From SG8-4 sp964598225 (GTDB lineage: Bacteria > Planctomycetota > Phycisphaerae > Sedimentisphaerales > Anaerobacaceae): DNA of 18,356 nt. The notes beneath the pieces were generated by a model. It was not told the DNA's origin, searched no databases, and was given only the letters and a program-made list of their open reading frames with translations. The stretch is taken from positions 1-18,356 of the forward strand of contig CAZRBG010000084.1 of the NCBI GenBank assembly GCA_964598225.1, given 5' to 3'. Both the position numbers and the translations under genes were made by a program. Below, in pieces: positions 1 to 5,341 of this stretch. The first letter of the stretch is position 1. The number at the start of each line of letters is the position of its first letter.

Positions 1-54
1 CCCTTCCGCCAACGCTCATCCACCAAGCCACTGTACGCTTGTTTTGGGACTAGT

Positions 55-1224
55 TCAGCGAATCTTCAGCGTAGCTAAGGCGATTGCGGCGAAGGCTATG
101 GCTAAGAGCCAGAAGCGGACTACTACCTGCGGCTCGCTCCAGCCTATCAGGTGGAAATGGTGATGGATCGGGGCGCATCTAAAGAGGCGTTTGCCCCCGG
201 TGTATTTGAAATAGCCTACCTGCAAGACCACGCTGAGAAGTTCCATGACGAAGACGCCGCCGATGATGAGCAGCAGGACCTCGTTTCGCGTCACCAGCGC
301 GCCGTAACCCATCGCCACTCCTAAAGGCAGCGAGCCGACGTCGCCCATGAAAGTCTGCGCCGGGTGGCAGTTGTACCAGAGAAAGCCGAGGACAGCGCCG
401 AAAATCGCGGCGAAGTAGATGCCCAATTCCCCCGCTTGGGGGATATGCGGCAGAAGGAGGTAACTCGACCAGGTAATAGGCGTCGCCCGGCCCATCGTCT
501 CAGAAGCGACATAGCACAGCAGGGTCAGCACCAGAGCGATAATAGCTACGCATCCGGCAGCAAGTCCGTCCATGCCGTCGGCCAAGTTGACGGCGTTACT
601 CGTGGCAGAAAGATAGAAAATCGCTATGAGAATGAACAGCCAGTTAGGCAGCCACAGGCTTTCTTTGTAGAAAGGCAGCCAGAATCTGATGCCGTCGGGT
701 ACGACCGGTTTGCCGCCCGGCCCTGTCCGCGCAAAATCGAGATATAGAAACGAGGCGATAAGCGCCGCCGCCCCGAACTGAAAGACGAGCTTCTCCCATG
801 CCCTCAATCCGTTCCGGCTTCGCGACCGTGCCCCGGCGGTGAGCTTCAACCAGTCGTCGGCGCCGCCGAGAGCGGCAAACCATATCAGCAGAAAAATGCC
901 TTTCTGTACGAAAGGATTCCACAGGTCGGCCCAGAGAAATATCCCTGCCAGCGTCGAGAAGATGATGATCAGGCCTCCCATCGTAGGCGTGTTGGCCTTT
1001 TCCTTGGTCAGCTCGTTGAGCGTGGCGTTATAGAACTCGGGCCGGTCGCCGATCTTCTTGCGCATCAGCCAGCGGATAATCTTCGGGCCTATAAAAAGGG
1101 CTATCACCAGACTCGTAAGCGTGGCGGCTACGCAGCGAAACATCACATTTTCGTAGGCGTAGAACCCGAACAGAGGCCGGCTGGTTTCCGGGTCGCGCAA
1201 ATGCCGTAGCAGGTGGTATATCAT
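55..1224 (-). CDS. mraY: Phospho-N-acetylmuramoyl-pentapeptide transferase (MraY)
   Basis: Integral membrane enzyme that transfers phospho-MurNAc-pentapeptide from the UDP precursor to undecaprenyl phosphate, giving lipid I on the inner face of the cytoplasmic membrane. The 389-residue protein shows about ten hydrophobic segments and the family landmarks in order: the KANTPTMGG loop (about residues 76-84), the catalytic pair in GADDWLK (D123, D124), NAVNLADGMDGLA, FMGDVGSL and the histidine-rich PIHHHFHLIGW near residue 353. It is about 30 residues longer than the E. coli protein because of extra loop residues, around 165-190 and in the segment before the loop containing HIPQAGEL. The ATG lies 1 nt past the murF stop, so translation is probably coupled. 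A GGAG sits about ten bases upstream inside murF. It is the last complete gene of the mur cluster in this window. Identification is firm. Confidence 0.97.
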   Translation of the reverse strand: MIYHLLRHLRDPETSRPLFGFYAYENVMFRCVAATLTSLVIALFIGPKIIRWLMRKKIGDRPEFYNATLNELTKEKANTPTMGGLIIIFSTLAGIFLWADLWNPFVQKGIFLLIWFAALGGADDWLKLTAGARSRSRNGLRAWEKLVFQFGAAALIASFLYLDFARTGPGGKPVVPDGIRFWLPFYKESLWLPNWLFILIAIFYLSATSNAVNLADGMDGLAAGCVAIIALVLTLLCYVASETMGRATPITWSSYLLLPHIPQAGELGIYFAAIFGAVLGFLWYNCHPAQTFMGDVGSLPLGVAMGYGALVTRNEVLLLIIGGVFVMELLSVVLQVGYFKYTGGKRLFRCAPIHHHFHLIGWSEPQVVVRFWLLAIAFAAIALATLKIR

Positions 1225-1225
1225 C

Positions 1226-2650
1226 CTACGAAAACAACTCCTTCAGTTTCTCGACAATCGTCTCAAGCCCCGCTTTGCGCGAACCTTTGACCAGTACTAT
1301 ATCATTATCTTTTATGAGTTTATGTAAATTTTTGCAAGCTGAAAGGGTGTCGCCGAAGCATTTTATATCCAGCTTACGTTCAGTGCTCGTTTCGGCGGTT
1401 GTAGCCACAATCGACGCCAGTTCGCCAACGGCCACCATAAGCTCTACTTCTGTTCCGGCGACAAAGGCGCCAAGCTCGGCGTGAAGTCGCTCGGTCTGCG
1501 GGCCCAGCTCGGCCATGTCGCCGCAAATAAAAACAAGCCGGCGCTGTCCCGTTTCGTCCAGGCCGGCAAGAATCTCCAGTGCGTTTTTCATCGACGCCGG
1601 ATTTGCATTGTAGCAATCGCTCAGTACTGTCATATTTCCGATCTGCAGCAGCTCTGTTCGCATAGAAACCGGCGGCAGAGTTTCTGCTGCCGCTGCGAAT
1701 TCGTCGACAGTAATTCCAAATTGATTGCAGACGGCCCATGCCGCAAGCGCATTTTCGACATTGCCCGGCCCGGCAAGCGGCAAACGCACCTGTGCGCCGT
1801 CGACGGTAAACCTACTTGTCGATCCTTCCAGATGAATATCGGCGATCCGATAGTTTGCGCTATCTGATTTGCCGAATGTAAGTAACGTCGCGTTCCAAGC
1901 TCGGCATGCGTTAACCAACATTTCAATATCCGCGTTTGCGATAAGAATTCCGCCGGGCTTCAATCCTCCGGCTATAGATGACTTTTCTTTGACAATCGTC
2001 TGAAGATCGCCGAATCCTTCCAGATGCGCCGGATAAACGTTTGTCACAACGGCGATATCCGGCTCGGCGACGCGGGTTAGATACGATATCTCGCCCGGAC
2101 TGTTGCTGCCCAATTCTGCAACGACTATTTCAGTTCCGGCTTCGGCGCCAAGCAGCGTAAGCGGCACACCGATATTGTTGTTGAAGCTCTTCGGCGACTG
2201 ATGAACCTCGAACCGCCGGCTCAGGACGTAGTGGCAGATATGCCTCGTGGTCGTTTTTCCCCCCGAACCGGTTATCGCGACAACCTTGAAGCCCGCCCGC
2301 CTGCGATATTCCCGCGCAAGGTCGCCGAGCGCCTCGACGGTGTCATCCACTCTCACCAGACACTTATCGGAAAGCTCGGCTTTTTGGAAATTCTTGCTCA
2401 CAACCGCGCAAACAGCCCCCCTGGCGAACGCATCCCCGACATAATCGTGCCCGTCGAAGTTCTCGCCTGCAATTGCAAAGAAACAATCCCCTGCTTTTGT
2501 GGTTCGCGAGTCGATGCTAACTCCGGCGAAATTTGGAGCATGGCTCACTAAATCCAAGGAAGTTGTCTGGACTCCTGTTGCTCTGACTAAATCTACTATG
2601 AGAGAATCCTTTTTCTTTGTTTTTTGTGTCATTTGTTCCATGATTTCCAT
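1226..2650 (-). CDS. murF: UDP-N-acetylmuramoyl-tripeptide--D-alanyl-D-alanine ligase (MurF)
   Basis: Cytoplasmic ATP-dependent Mur ligase that adds D-Ala-D-Ala to UDP-MurNAc-tripeptide, the last soluble step before MraY. From the ATG at 2650 the protein has 474 residues. An N-terminal substrate domain (GVSIDSRTTKAGDCFFAI, about 43-60) is followed by the P-loop GSGGKTT (128-134), the central ATPase domain with NNIGVPLTLL and NVYPAHLEGFG, and the C-terminal ligase domain with LSDCYNANPASM and GDMAELG. The reading frame extends to a TTG at 2668. In-frame ATGs lie at 2650, 2641 and 2632, none with a strong Shine-Dalgarno, so the start is uncertain by several residues. The TTG would fall inside the hicA -35 box. 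Normally murE would precede it directly, but here 1 kb of opposite-strand toxin-antitoxin-like genes intervenes, so murF needs its own promoter. Confidence 0.95.
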   Translation of the reverse strand: MEIMEQMTQKTKKKDSLIVDLVRATGVQTTSLDLVSHAPNFAGVSIDSRTTKAGDCFFAIAGENFDGHDYVGDAFARGAVCAVVSKNFQKAELSDKCLVRVDDTVEALGDLAREYRRRAGFKVVAITGSGGKTTTRHICHYVLSRRFEVHQSPKSFNNNIGVPLTLLGAEAGTEIVVAELGSNSPGEISYLTRVAEPDIAVVTNVYPAHLEGFGDLQTIVKEKSSIAGGLKPGGILIANADIEMLVNACRAWNATLLTFGKSDSANYRIADIHLEGSTSRFTVDGAQVRLPLAGPGNVENALAAWAVCNQFGITVDEFAAAAETLPPVSMRTELLQIGNMTVLSDCYNANPASMKNALEILAGLDETGQRRLVFICGDMAELGPQTERLHAELGAFVAGTEVELMVAVGELASIVATTAETSTERKLDIKCFGDTLSACKNLHKLIKDNDIVLVKGSRKAGLETIVEKLKELFS

Positions 2651-2660
2651 AATTGAGTAC

Positions 2661-2689
2661 TTGGTCAATGAAGCAAATTATATTATACT
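2661..2689 (+). promoter_or_regulatory. Predicted sigma70-type promoter of hicAB
   Basis: TTGGTC (2661-2666) and TATACT (2684-2689) are separated by 17 bp. The expected +1 falls about 7 bp on, at the hicA GTG (2697), which would make the message leaderless or nearly so. The boxes are direct sequence observations; activity is inferred. Confidence 0.5.
2677..2687 (-). promoter_or_regulatory. Two overlapping minus-strand -10 boxes for murF
   Basis: Read on the minus strand, this A/T block contains two overlapping perfect TATAAT hexamers (plus-strand positions 2677-2682 and 2682-2687). They lie about 27 and 32 bp upstream of the murF ATG at 2650. No good -35 is visible 16-18 bp upstream. The block physically overlaps the -10 of the divergent hicA promoter. 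Confidence 0.4.
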
Positions 2690-2696
2690 ATTACGG

Positions 2697-2882
2697 GTGA
2701 AGATAAAAGATGTAGTTAAAATGATTGAAAAAGACGGCTGGTTTGTCGTGAGGAGCCGTGGCAGCCATCGCCAGTTCAAACATAAAACTAAGAAGGGACT
2801 TGTCACAATAGCTGGAAAACCAAGTGCGGAAATGGCACCCGGCACTTTAAACAGCGTGCTTAGACAGGCAGGTTTGAAATGA
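2697..2882 (+). CDS. hicA: HicA-family toxin (mRNA interferase)
   Basis: Small double-stranded-RNA-binding-fold toxin; family members cleave mRNA through a single histidine. From the GTG at 2697 the product has 61 residues: VKIKDVVKMIEKDGW, then RGSHRQFKHK with the expected catalytic histidine (about residue 24), then the tail GTLNSVLRQAGLK. This matches HicA in length and motif order. The frame stays open upstream to 2499, but that extension lies inside murF on the other strand and has no HicA homology, so I take the GTG. No Shine-Dalgarno precedes it, and a promoter is placed as if the mRNA were leaderless. The stop overlaps the hicB start by ATGA (2879-2882). The gene is visibly richer in A/T than the surrounding mur genes, consistent with acquisition. 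Confidence 0.88.
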   Translation: MKIKDVVKMIEKDGWFVVRSRGSHRQFKHKTKKGLVTIAGKPSAEMAPGTLNSVLRQAGLK

Positions 2883-3091
2883 AATATTTGATAATAATTG
2901 AGAAAACAAGCACCGGTTATTCCGCCTTTTCTCCTGATCTCCCGGGTTGCGTGGCTACAGGTTCCAGTAGAGAAGAAGTCGAAGAGAATATGAAAGATGC
3001 CGTGGCATTTCACTTAGAAGGAATGGGAGCCGAAGGCCTGGAAATCCCAAAGCCGCACAGCTTCTCGACTTATCTGGAAGTCCCCGCCTGA
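2879..3091 (+). CDS. hicB: HicB-family antitoxin, short form
   Basis: Antitoxin partner of HicA, 70 residues. It has the degenerate RNase-H-like HicB fold: an N-terminal strand MKYLIIIEK, the hallmark YSAFSPDLPGCVATG, and a helix with SREEVEENMKDAVAFHLEGM. Family members bind HicA and block its active site. Many also carry a C-terminal ribbon-helix-helix or helix-turn-helix domain that represses the operon. This one ends after about 70 residues with no such domain visible, so autoregulation would have to come from multimerisation, from HicA, or not at all. It overlaps hicA by 4 nt, and an AGG lies 6 nt before its ATG inside hicA, so expression is coupled. Confidence 0.87.
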   Translation: MKYLIIIEKTSTGYSAFSPDLPGCVATGSSREEVEENMKDAVAFHLEGMGAEGLEIPKPHSFSTYLEVPA

Positions 3092-3112
3092 ATCTGGAAC
3101 CACTATGTAGTT

Positions 3113-3150
3113 TTGCAATACTATGCCATGCTACCGGTCCTATTGCAATA
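3113..3150. repeat. Direct repeat TTGCAATA x2 between the two TA cassettes
   Basis: TTGCAATA occurs at 3113-3120 and again at 3143-3150, 30 bp apart start to start, close to three helical turns. The pair sits in the 124-bp gap between hicB and the DUF4160 gene, just upstream of the predicted DUF4160 promoter. It could be an operator, but two 8-mers in A/T-rich DNA may be chance. Confidence 0.25.
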
Positions 3151-3179
3151 TAACCATCATAAAGCCATGCAAAAATAGT

Positions 3180-3209
3180 TTGATTTCAATAAATTCTCCG
3201 ATGTACAAT
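3180..3209 (+). promoter_or_regulatory. Predicted promoter of the DUF4160-DUF2442 pair
   Basis: TTGATT (3180-3185) and TACAAT (3204-3209) are separated by 18 bp. The -10 ends only 6 nt before the ATG at 3216, again implying a leaderless or near-leaderless message. An in-frame ATG at 3201 overlaps the -10 box and is therefore less likely to be the start. Confidence 0.42.
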
Positions 3210-3215
3210 ACATGT

Positions 3216-3452
3216 ATGCCTACAGTACTTCGTGTAAAAGGTTGCAGGTTTTTCTTTTTCCGTCTTGATAGATCGGAAAAACCGCGTATGCATGTTGAGA
3301 ACGCAGAGAAATATGCGAAATATTGGCTCGCGCCGGTGGAACTGGCGCACAACCGAGGCTTTAGGGGCCATGAGCTTACGGAAGTACGAAAATTGGTTCA
3401 AGAACATGAAGATATGATTGAGAGGAAATGGCATGAGTACTTTGCCGATTAA
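3216..3452 (+). CDS. DUF4160 family protein, probable toxin-like partner
   Basis: A 78-residue protein matching the DUF4160 pattern: MPTVLRVKGCRFFFF at the N-terminus, then an HVE motif (MHVENAEKYAKYWL), then PVELAHNRGF and a C-terminal helix ending in MIERKWHEYF. The biochemical role of this family is not settled. It is repeatedly found immediately before a DUF2442 gene, and the pair is commonly treated as a putative toxin-antitoxin module. The frame extends upstream to 3123, but family similarity begins at MPTVL, supporting the ATG at 3216. The following gene starts 20 nt before this one ends. The gene runs against murE and murF, in A/T-richer DNA than those genes. Confidence 0.8.
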   Translation: MPTVLRVKGCRFFFFRLDRSEKPRMHVENAEKYAKYWLAPVELAHNRGFRGHELTEVRKLVQEHEDMIERKWHEYFAD

Positions 3453-3675
3453 AGTTGAAGCACTCGCCACCGACGTTTCATTTACGGAAGATTTCCTGAG
3501 AGTGGTACTCGCAGATGGACGCGAAATCTCAGTCCCCTTGGAATGGTTCGGTCGCCTCCGAGATGCTGATGAAGATGAAAGAAAGGATTGGCGTCTGATC
3601 GGTGGAGGCATAGGAATACACTGGGAGAAGATTGACGAAGATATCTCGGTAAGCACCCTTCTTGCTTTGAGCTAA
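3433..3675 (+). CDS. DUF2442 family protein, probable antitoxin-like partner
   Basis: An 80-residue protein with the DUF2442 layout: a strand-rich start, then FTEDFLRVVLADGREISVPL, then EWFGRLRDA, then DWRLIGGGIGIHWEKIDEDIS. Family members are small acidic proteins often paired with DUF4160; some resemble NE0471-type N-terminal domains, and the function is unproven. The ATG at 3433 has AGAGG seven bases upstream and is preferred to the TTG at 3418. It overlaps the DUF4160 gene by 20 nt, so the two are translationally linked. Its stop lies only 7 bp from the murE stop on the other strand, so transcription leaving this cassette would run antisense into the murE 3' end. No terminator fits in that gap. 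Confidence 0.8.
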   Translation: MSTLPIKVEALATDVSFTEDFLRVVLADGREISVPLEWFGRLRDADEDERKDWRLIGGGIGIHWEKIDEDISVSTLLALS

Positions 3676-3682
3676 TCAACTA

Positions 3683-5125
3683 CTATAACCTACCTAAACA
3701 CTCTCGAGCAATTTCCTTGTCGCTGAAGTCGAACTTTTGGGTTCCTATGATTTGATATGTTTCGTGGCCTTTGCCTGCTATGAGGACGATATCTACCGGT
3801 TCGGCGGCTTCTATCGCCTGCTCAATGGCCTTCTTTCTATCCGGCTCGACGCTGATATTCGATGAGTTGCGATTCTCAAATCCTACGATAATGTCGTTTA
3901 TGATGGCGTTGGGGTCTTCTGTTCTCGGGTTGTCGCTGGTGACAATAACGAAATCGGCTAATTGCTCGGCTACTCGGGCCATGCGGGGGCGTTTGGTTTT
4001 GTCTCTGTCGCCGCCGCAGCCGAAGACTACTCGCAGGTTACCTTTGCAGAGGGGTTTGAGCGTTTCCAGGACGTTCTTGAGAGCGTCATCGGTGTGGGCG
4101 TAGTCTATAATCACCGAAAAATCGCCGCCTTCGACTTTTTCGAGCCGGCCCGGTATCGTATCGAGTGCTGAGATTCCAGTCGTAACTGCATTAAGTTCGA
4201 AACCCGCCGCAAGGCACAGCCCCGCCGCCGCCAGACAATTGCTGACGTTGTAGAGCCCGAGAAGCGGCGTCTTTACTTCCTTTGTTATGCCGTCGTACTG
4301 CATCGTGAATGCAGTGCCGCTGGTATCCATCGACTCGATATGCGCGTCCAGATCTGCCCGGCTGTCGATGCCGTACCATAATAGCTCGGCAGCGGTCTTT
4401 TCGGCGATAATTTCTGCTTGTGGGGACTGCCTGTTGAGCACAGCCGTGGCGTCCGGAGCAAGGGCCGTGAACAGTCTCGTCTTGGCGGCAAGATAATCCT
4501 GCTCGGTTTTGTGATAATCCAGATGATCGCCGGCGAGATTAGTGAAAGCGGCGGCCTTGAAATCGATCTGGGACAGGCGGTTTTGAGACAGGGCGTGGCT
4601 GCTGGCCTCGATGACCATATACTTGGCGCCGTTTGCGACCATCTCGGCCTGCCGGGCGGCGATATCCAGACAATCCGGAGTCGTCAGACTCGCCTCATGG
4701 CTCCGGCCCGAGCACGTATCGTATATGACCGTTCCGATCAGCCCGCATTTATGCCCGGCCTGTTGAACTATCGAGCGAACGAGGAAGGCCACCGTAGTCT
4801 TGCCGTTTGTGCCGGTCACCGCCAGATTAGTCAGCTTGGGGGCCGGGTAGCCGTTCGCCGCTTGCGCCAAGAGCGCTGGGGCCTCAGCCGTGTCGTCAAG
4901 AACTATGGGTTCGTATTGCGTATCGCGTGTCGCGTATTGCGTATTTGCTTCGCAGACGACGTACCTTGCTCCGTTGGCGACTGCCCGGGTAATGAAATCA
5001 TGGCCGTCGCAGGCTGTGCCTTTAACGGCTACAAAAATATCGCCTTGCCGGACGGCGCGAGAATCGACGCAAATACCCGGCGATTGATCCGAAGAAACCA
5101 GTTCTATCAGTTCGTCAAATTTCAT
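3683..5125 (-). CDS. murE: UDP-MurNAc-L-alanyl-D-glutamate--meso-2,6-diaminopimelate ligase (MurE)
   Basis: Cytoplasmic Mur ligase adding the third residue of the stem peptide. From the ATG at 5125 it has 480 residues: an N-terminal UDP-binding domain (CVDSRAVRQGDIFVAV), the P-loop GTNGKTT (105-111), LTTPDC, ASSHAL, FTNLAGDHLDYH, IIDYAHTDDALKNVL, FGCGGDRDKTKRP and DNPRTEDP (398-401 for DNPR). In this family DNPR marks specificity for meso-diaminopimelate rather than lysine. A GTG at 5137 would add four residues; neither start has a clear Shine-Dalgarno. Residues about 61-71 (NTQYATRDTQY) are encoded by a micro-repeat and look like an inserted loop. The gene heads the mur cluster and is separated from murF by two opposite-strand cassettes. 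Confidence 0.96.
   Translation of the reverse strand: MKFDELIELVSSDQSPGICVDSRAVRQGDIFVAVKGTACDGHDFITRAVANGARYVVCEANTQYATRDTQYEPIVLDDTAEAPALLAQAANGYPAPKLTNLAVTGTNGKTTVAFLVRSIVQQAGHKCGLIGTVIYDTCSGRSHEASLTTPDCLDIAARQAEMVANGAKYMVIEASSHALSQNRLSQIDFKAAAFTNLAGDHLDYHKTEQDYLAAKTRLFTALAPDATAVLNRQSPQAEIIAEKTAAELLWYGIDSRADLDAHIESMDTSGTAFTMQYDGITKEVKTPLLGLYNVSNCLAAAGLCLAAGFELNAVTTGISALDTIPGRLEKVEGGDFSVIIDYAHTDDALKNVLETLKPLCKGNLRVVFGCGGDRDKTKRPRMARVAEQLADFVIVTSDNPRTEDPNAIINDIIVGFENRNSSNISVEPDRKKAIEQAIEAAEPVDIVLIAGKGHETYQIIGTQKFDFSDKEIARECLGRL
4912..4947. repeat. CGTATTGCGTAT micro-repeat inside murE
   Basis: CGTATTGCGTA occurs at 4912 and again, after CGCGTGT and CGC, from about 4934. The unit is thus a tandem-like run of 7-8 bp words (CGTATTG, CGTATCG, CGTGTCG, CGTATTG, CGTATTT). 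It stays in frame and encodes the NTQYATRDTQY loop of MurE. Runs of this type recur in intergenic DNA of several environmental lineages; that recollection is general and not checked here. Confidence 0.6.
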
Positions 5126-5147
5126 AATTTTTTGCACAATGGAATAT

Positions 5148-5163
5148 CGGCTAATTTTAGCCG
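5148..5163. promoter_or_regulatory. Perfect 16-bp palindrome over the murE -10 region
   Basis: Arms CGGCTAA and TTAGCCG (7 bp each) surround a 2-bp centre. The palindrome begins 11 bp upstream of the GTG at 5137 and 23 bp upstream of the ATG at 5125, and it contains the predicted minus-strand -10 box. It could be a repressor operator or a 5' mRNA hairpin. Confidence 0.45.
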
Positions 5164-5181
5164 AAAACGCAAGTAATTCAA
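5154..5181 (-). promoter_or_regulatory. Predicted promoter of murE
   Basis: On the minus strand, TTGAAT (5176-5181) and TAAAAT (5154-5159) are separated by 16 bp. The expected start is near 5147, giving a leader of about 20 nt to the ATG at 5125. The -10 lies inside the 5148-5163 palindrome. Confidence 0.45.
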
Positions 5182-5245
5182 TCGTTGCATCCTCGATTTG
5201 AACGCGGAAGAATAGAAACGAGTAGTAAAACCTGTGTGTTCGGTT

Positions 5246-5251
5246 TATAAT
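5246..5251 (+). promoter_or_regulatory. Consensus -10 box upstream of the transglutaminase gene
   Basis: A perfect TATAAT on the plus strand, about 90 bp before the chosen ATG. The -35 position 17 bp upstream (TAGTAA) is a poor match, so this is a tentative promoter. Confidence 0.3.
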
Positions 5252-5341
5252 CCGGGCGTTAACCTTTGCAGCCCCCGGTGGTATTGGAATTTCAGACTTC
5301 TGCCGGAAAATATTGTGCGTAAATCAAAAGGGAATATGGAT

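Noticed and set aside
1..19. ATG at 17-19 on the minus strand opening MSVGGR, possibly the next mur/fts gene after mraY
   Set aside because: Only six codons are in the window and the ribosome site is poor; no family can be supported.
2499..2696. Upstream extension of the hicA frame (66 residues)
   Set aside because: It is antisense to murF, has no HicA similarity, and a promoter and a GTG start fit at 2697.
3092..3215. CRISPR-like repeats or a tRNA in the intergenic regions
   Set aside because: No regularly spaced repeats with unique spacers and no cloverleaf-like arrangement were found in any gap of the window.
2697..3675. Idea that the four small genes form a single four-gene operon
   Set aside because: A 124-bp gap with its own good promoter precedes DUF4160, so two independent cassettes are more likely.
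4418..5176. Plus-strand open frame of 252 residues opposite murE
   Set aside because: MurE is certain here; the antisense frame is a G/C-driven shadow.
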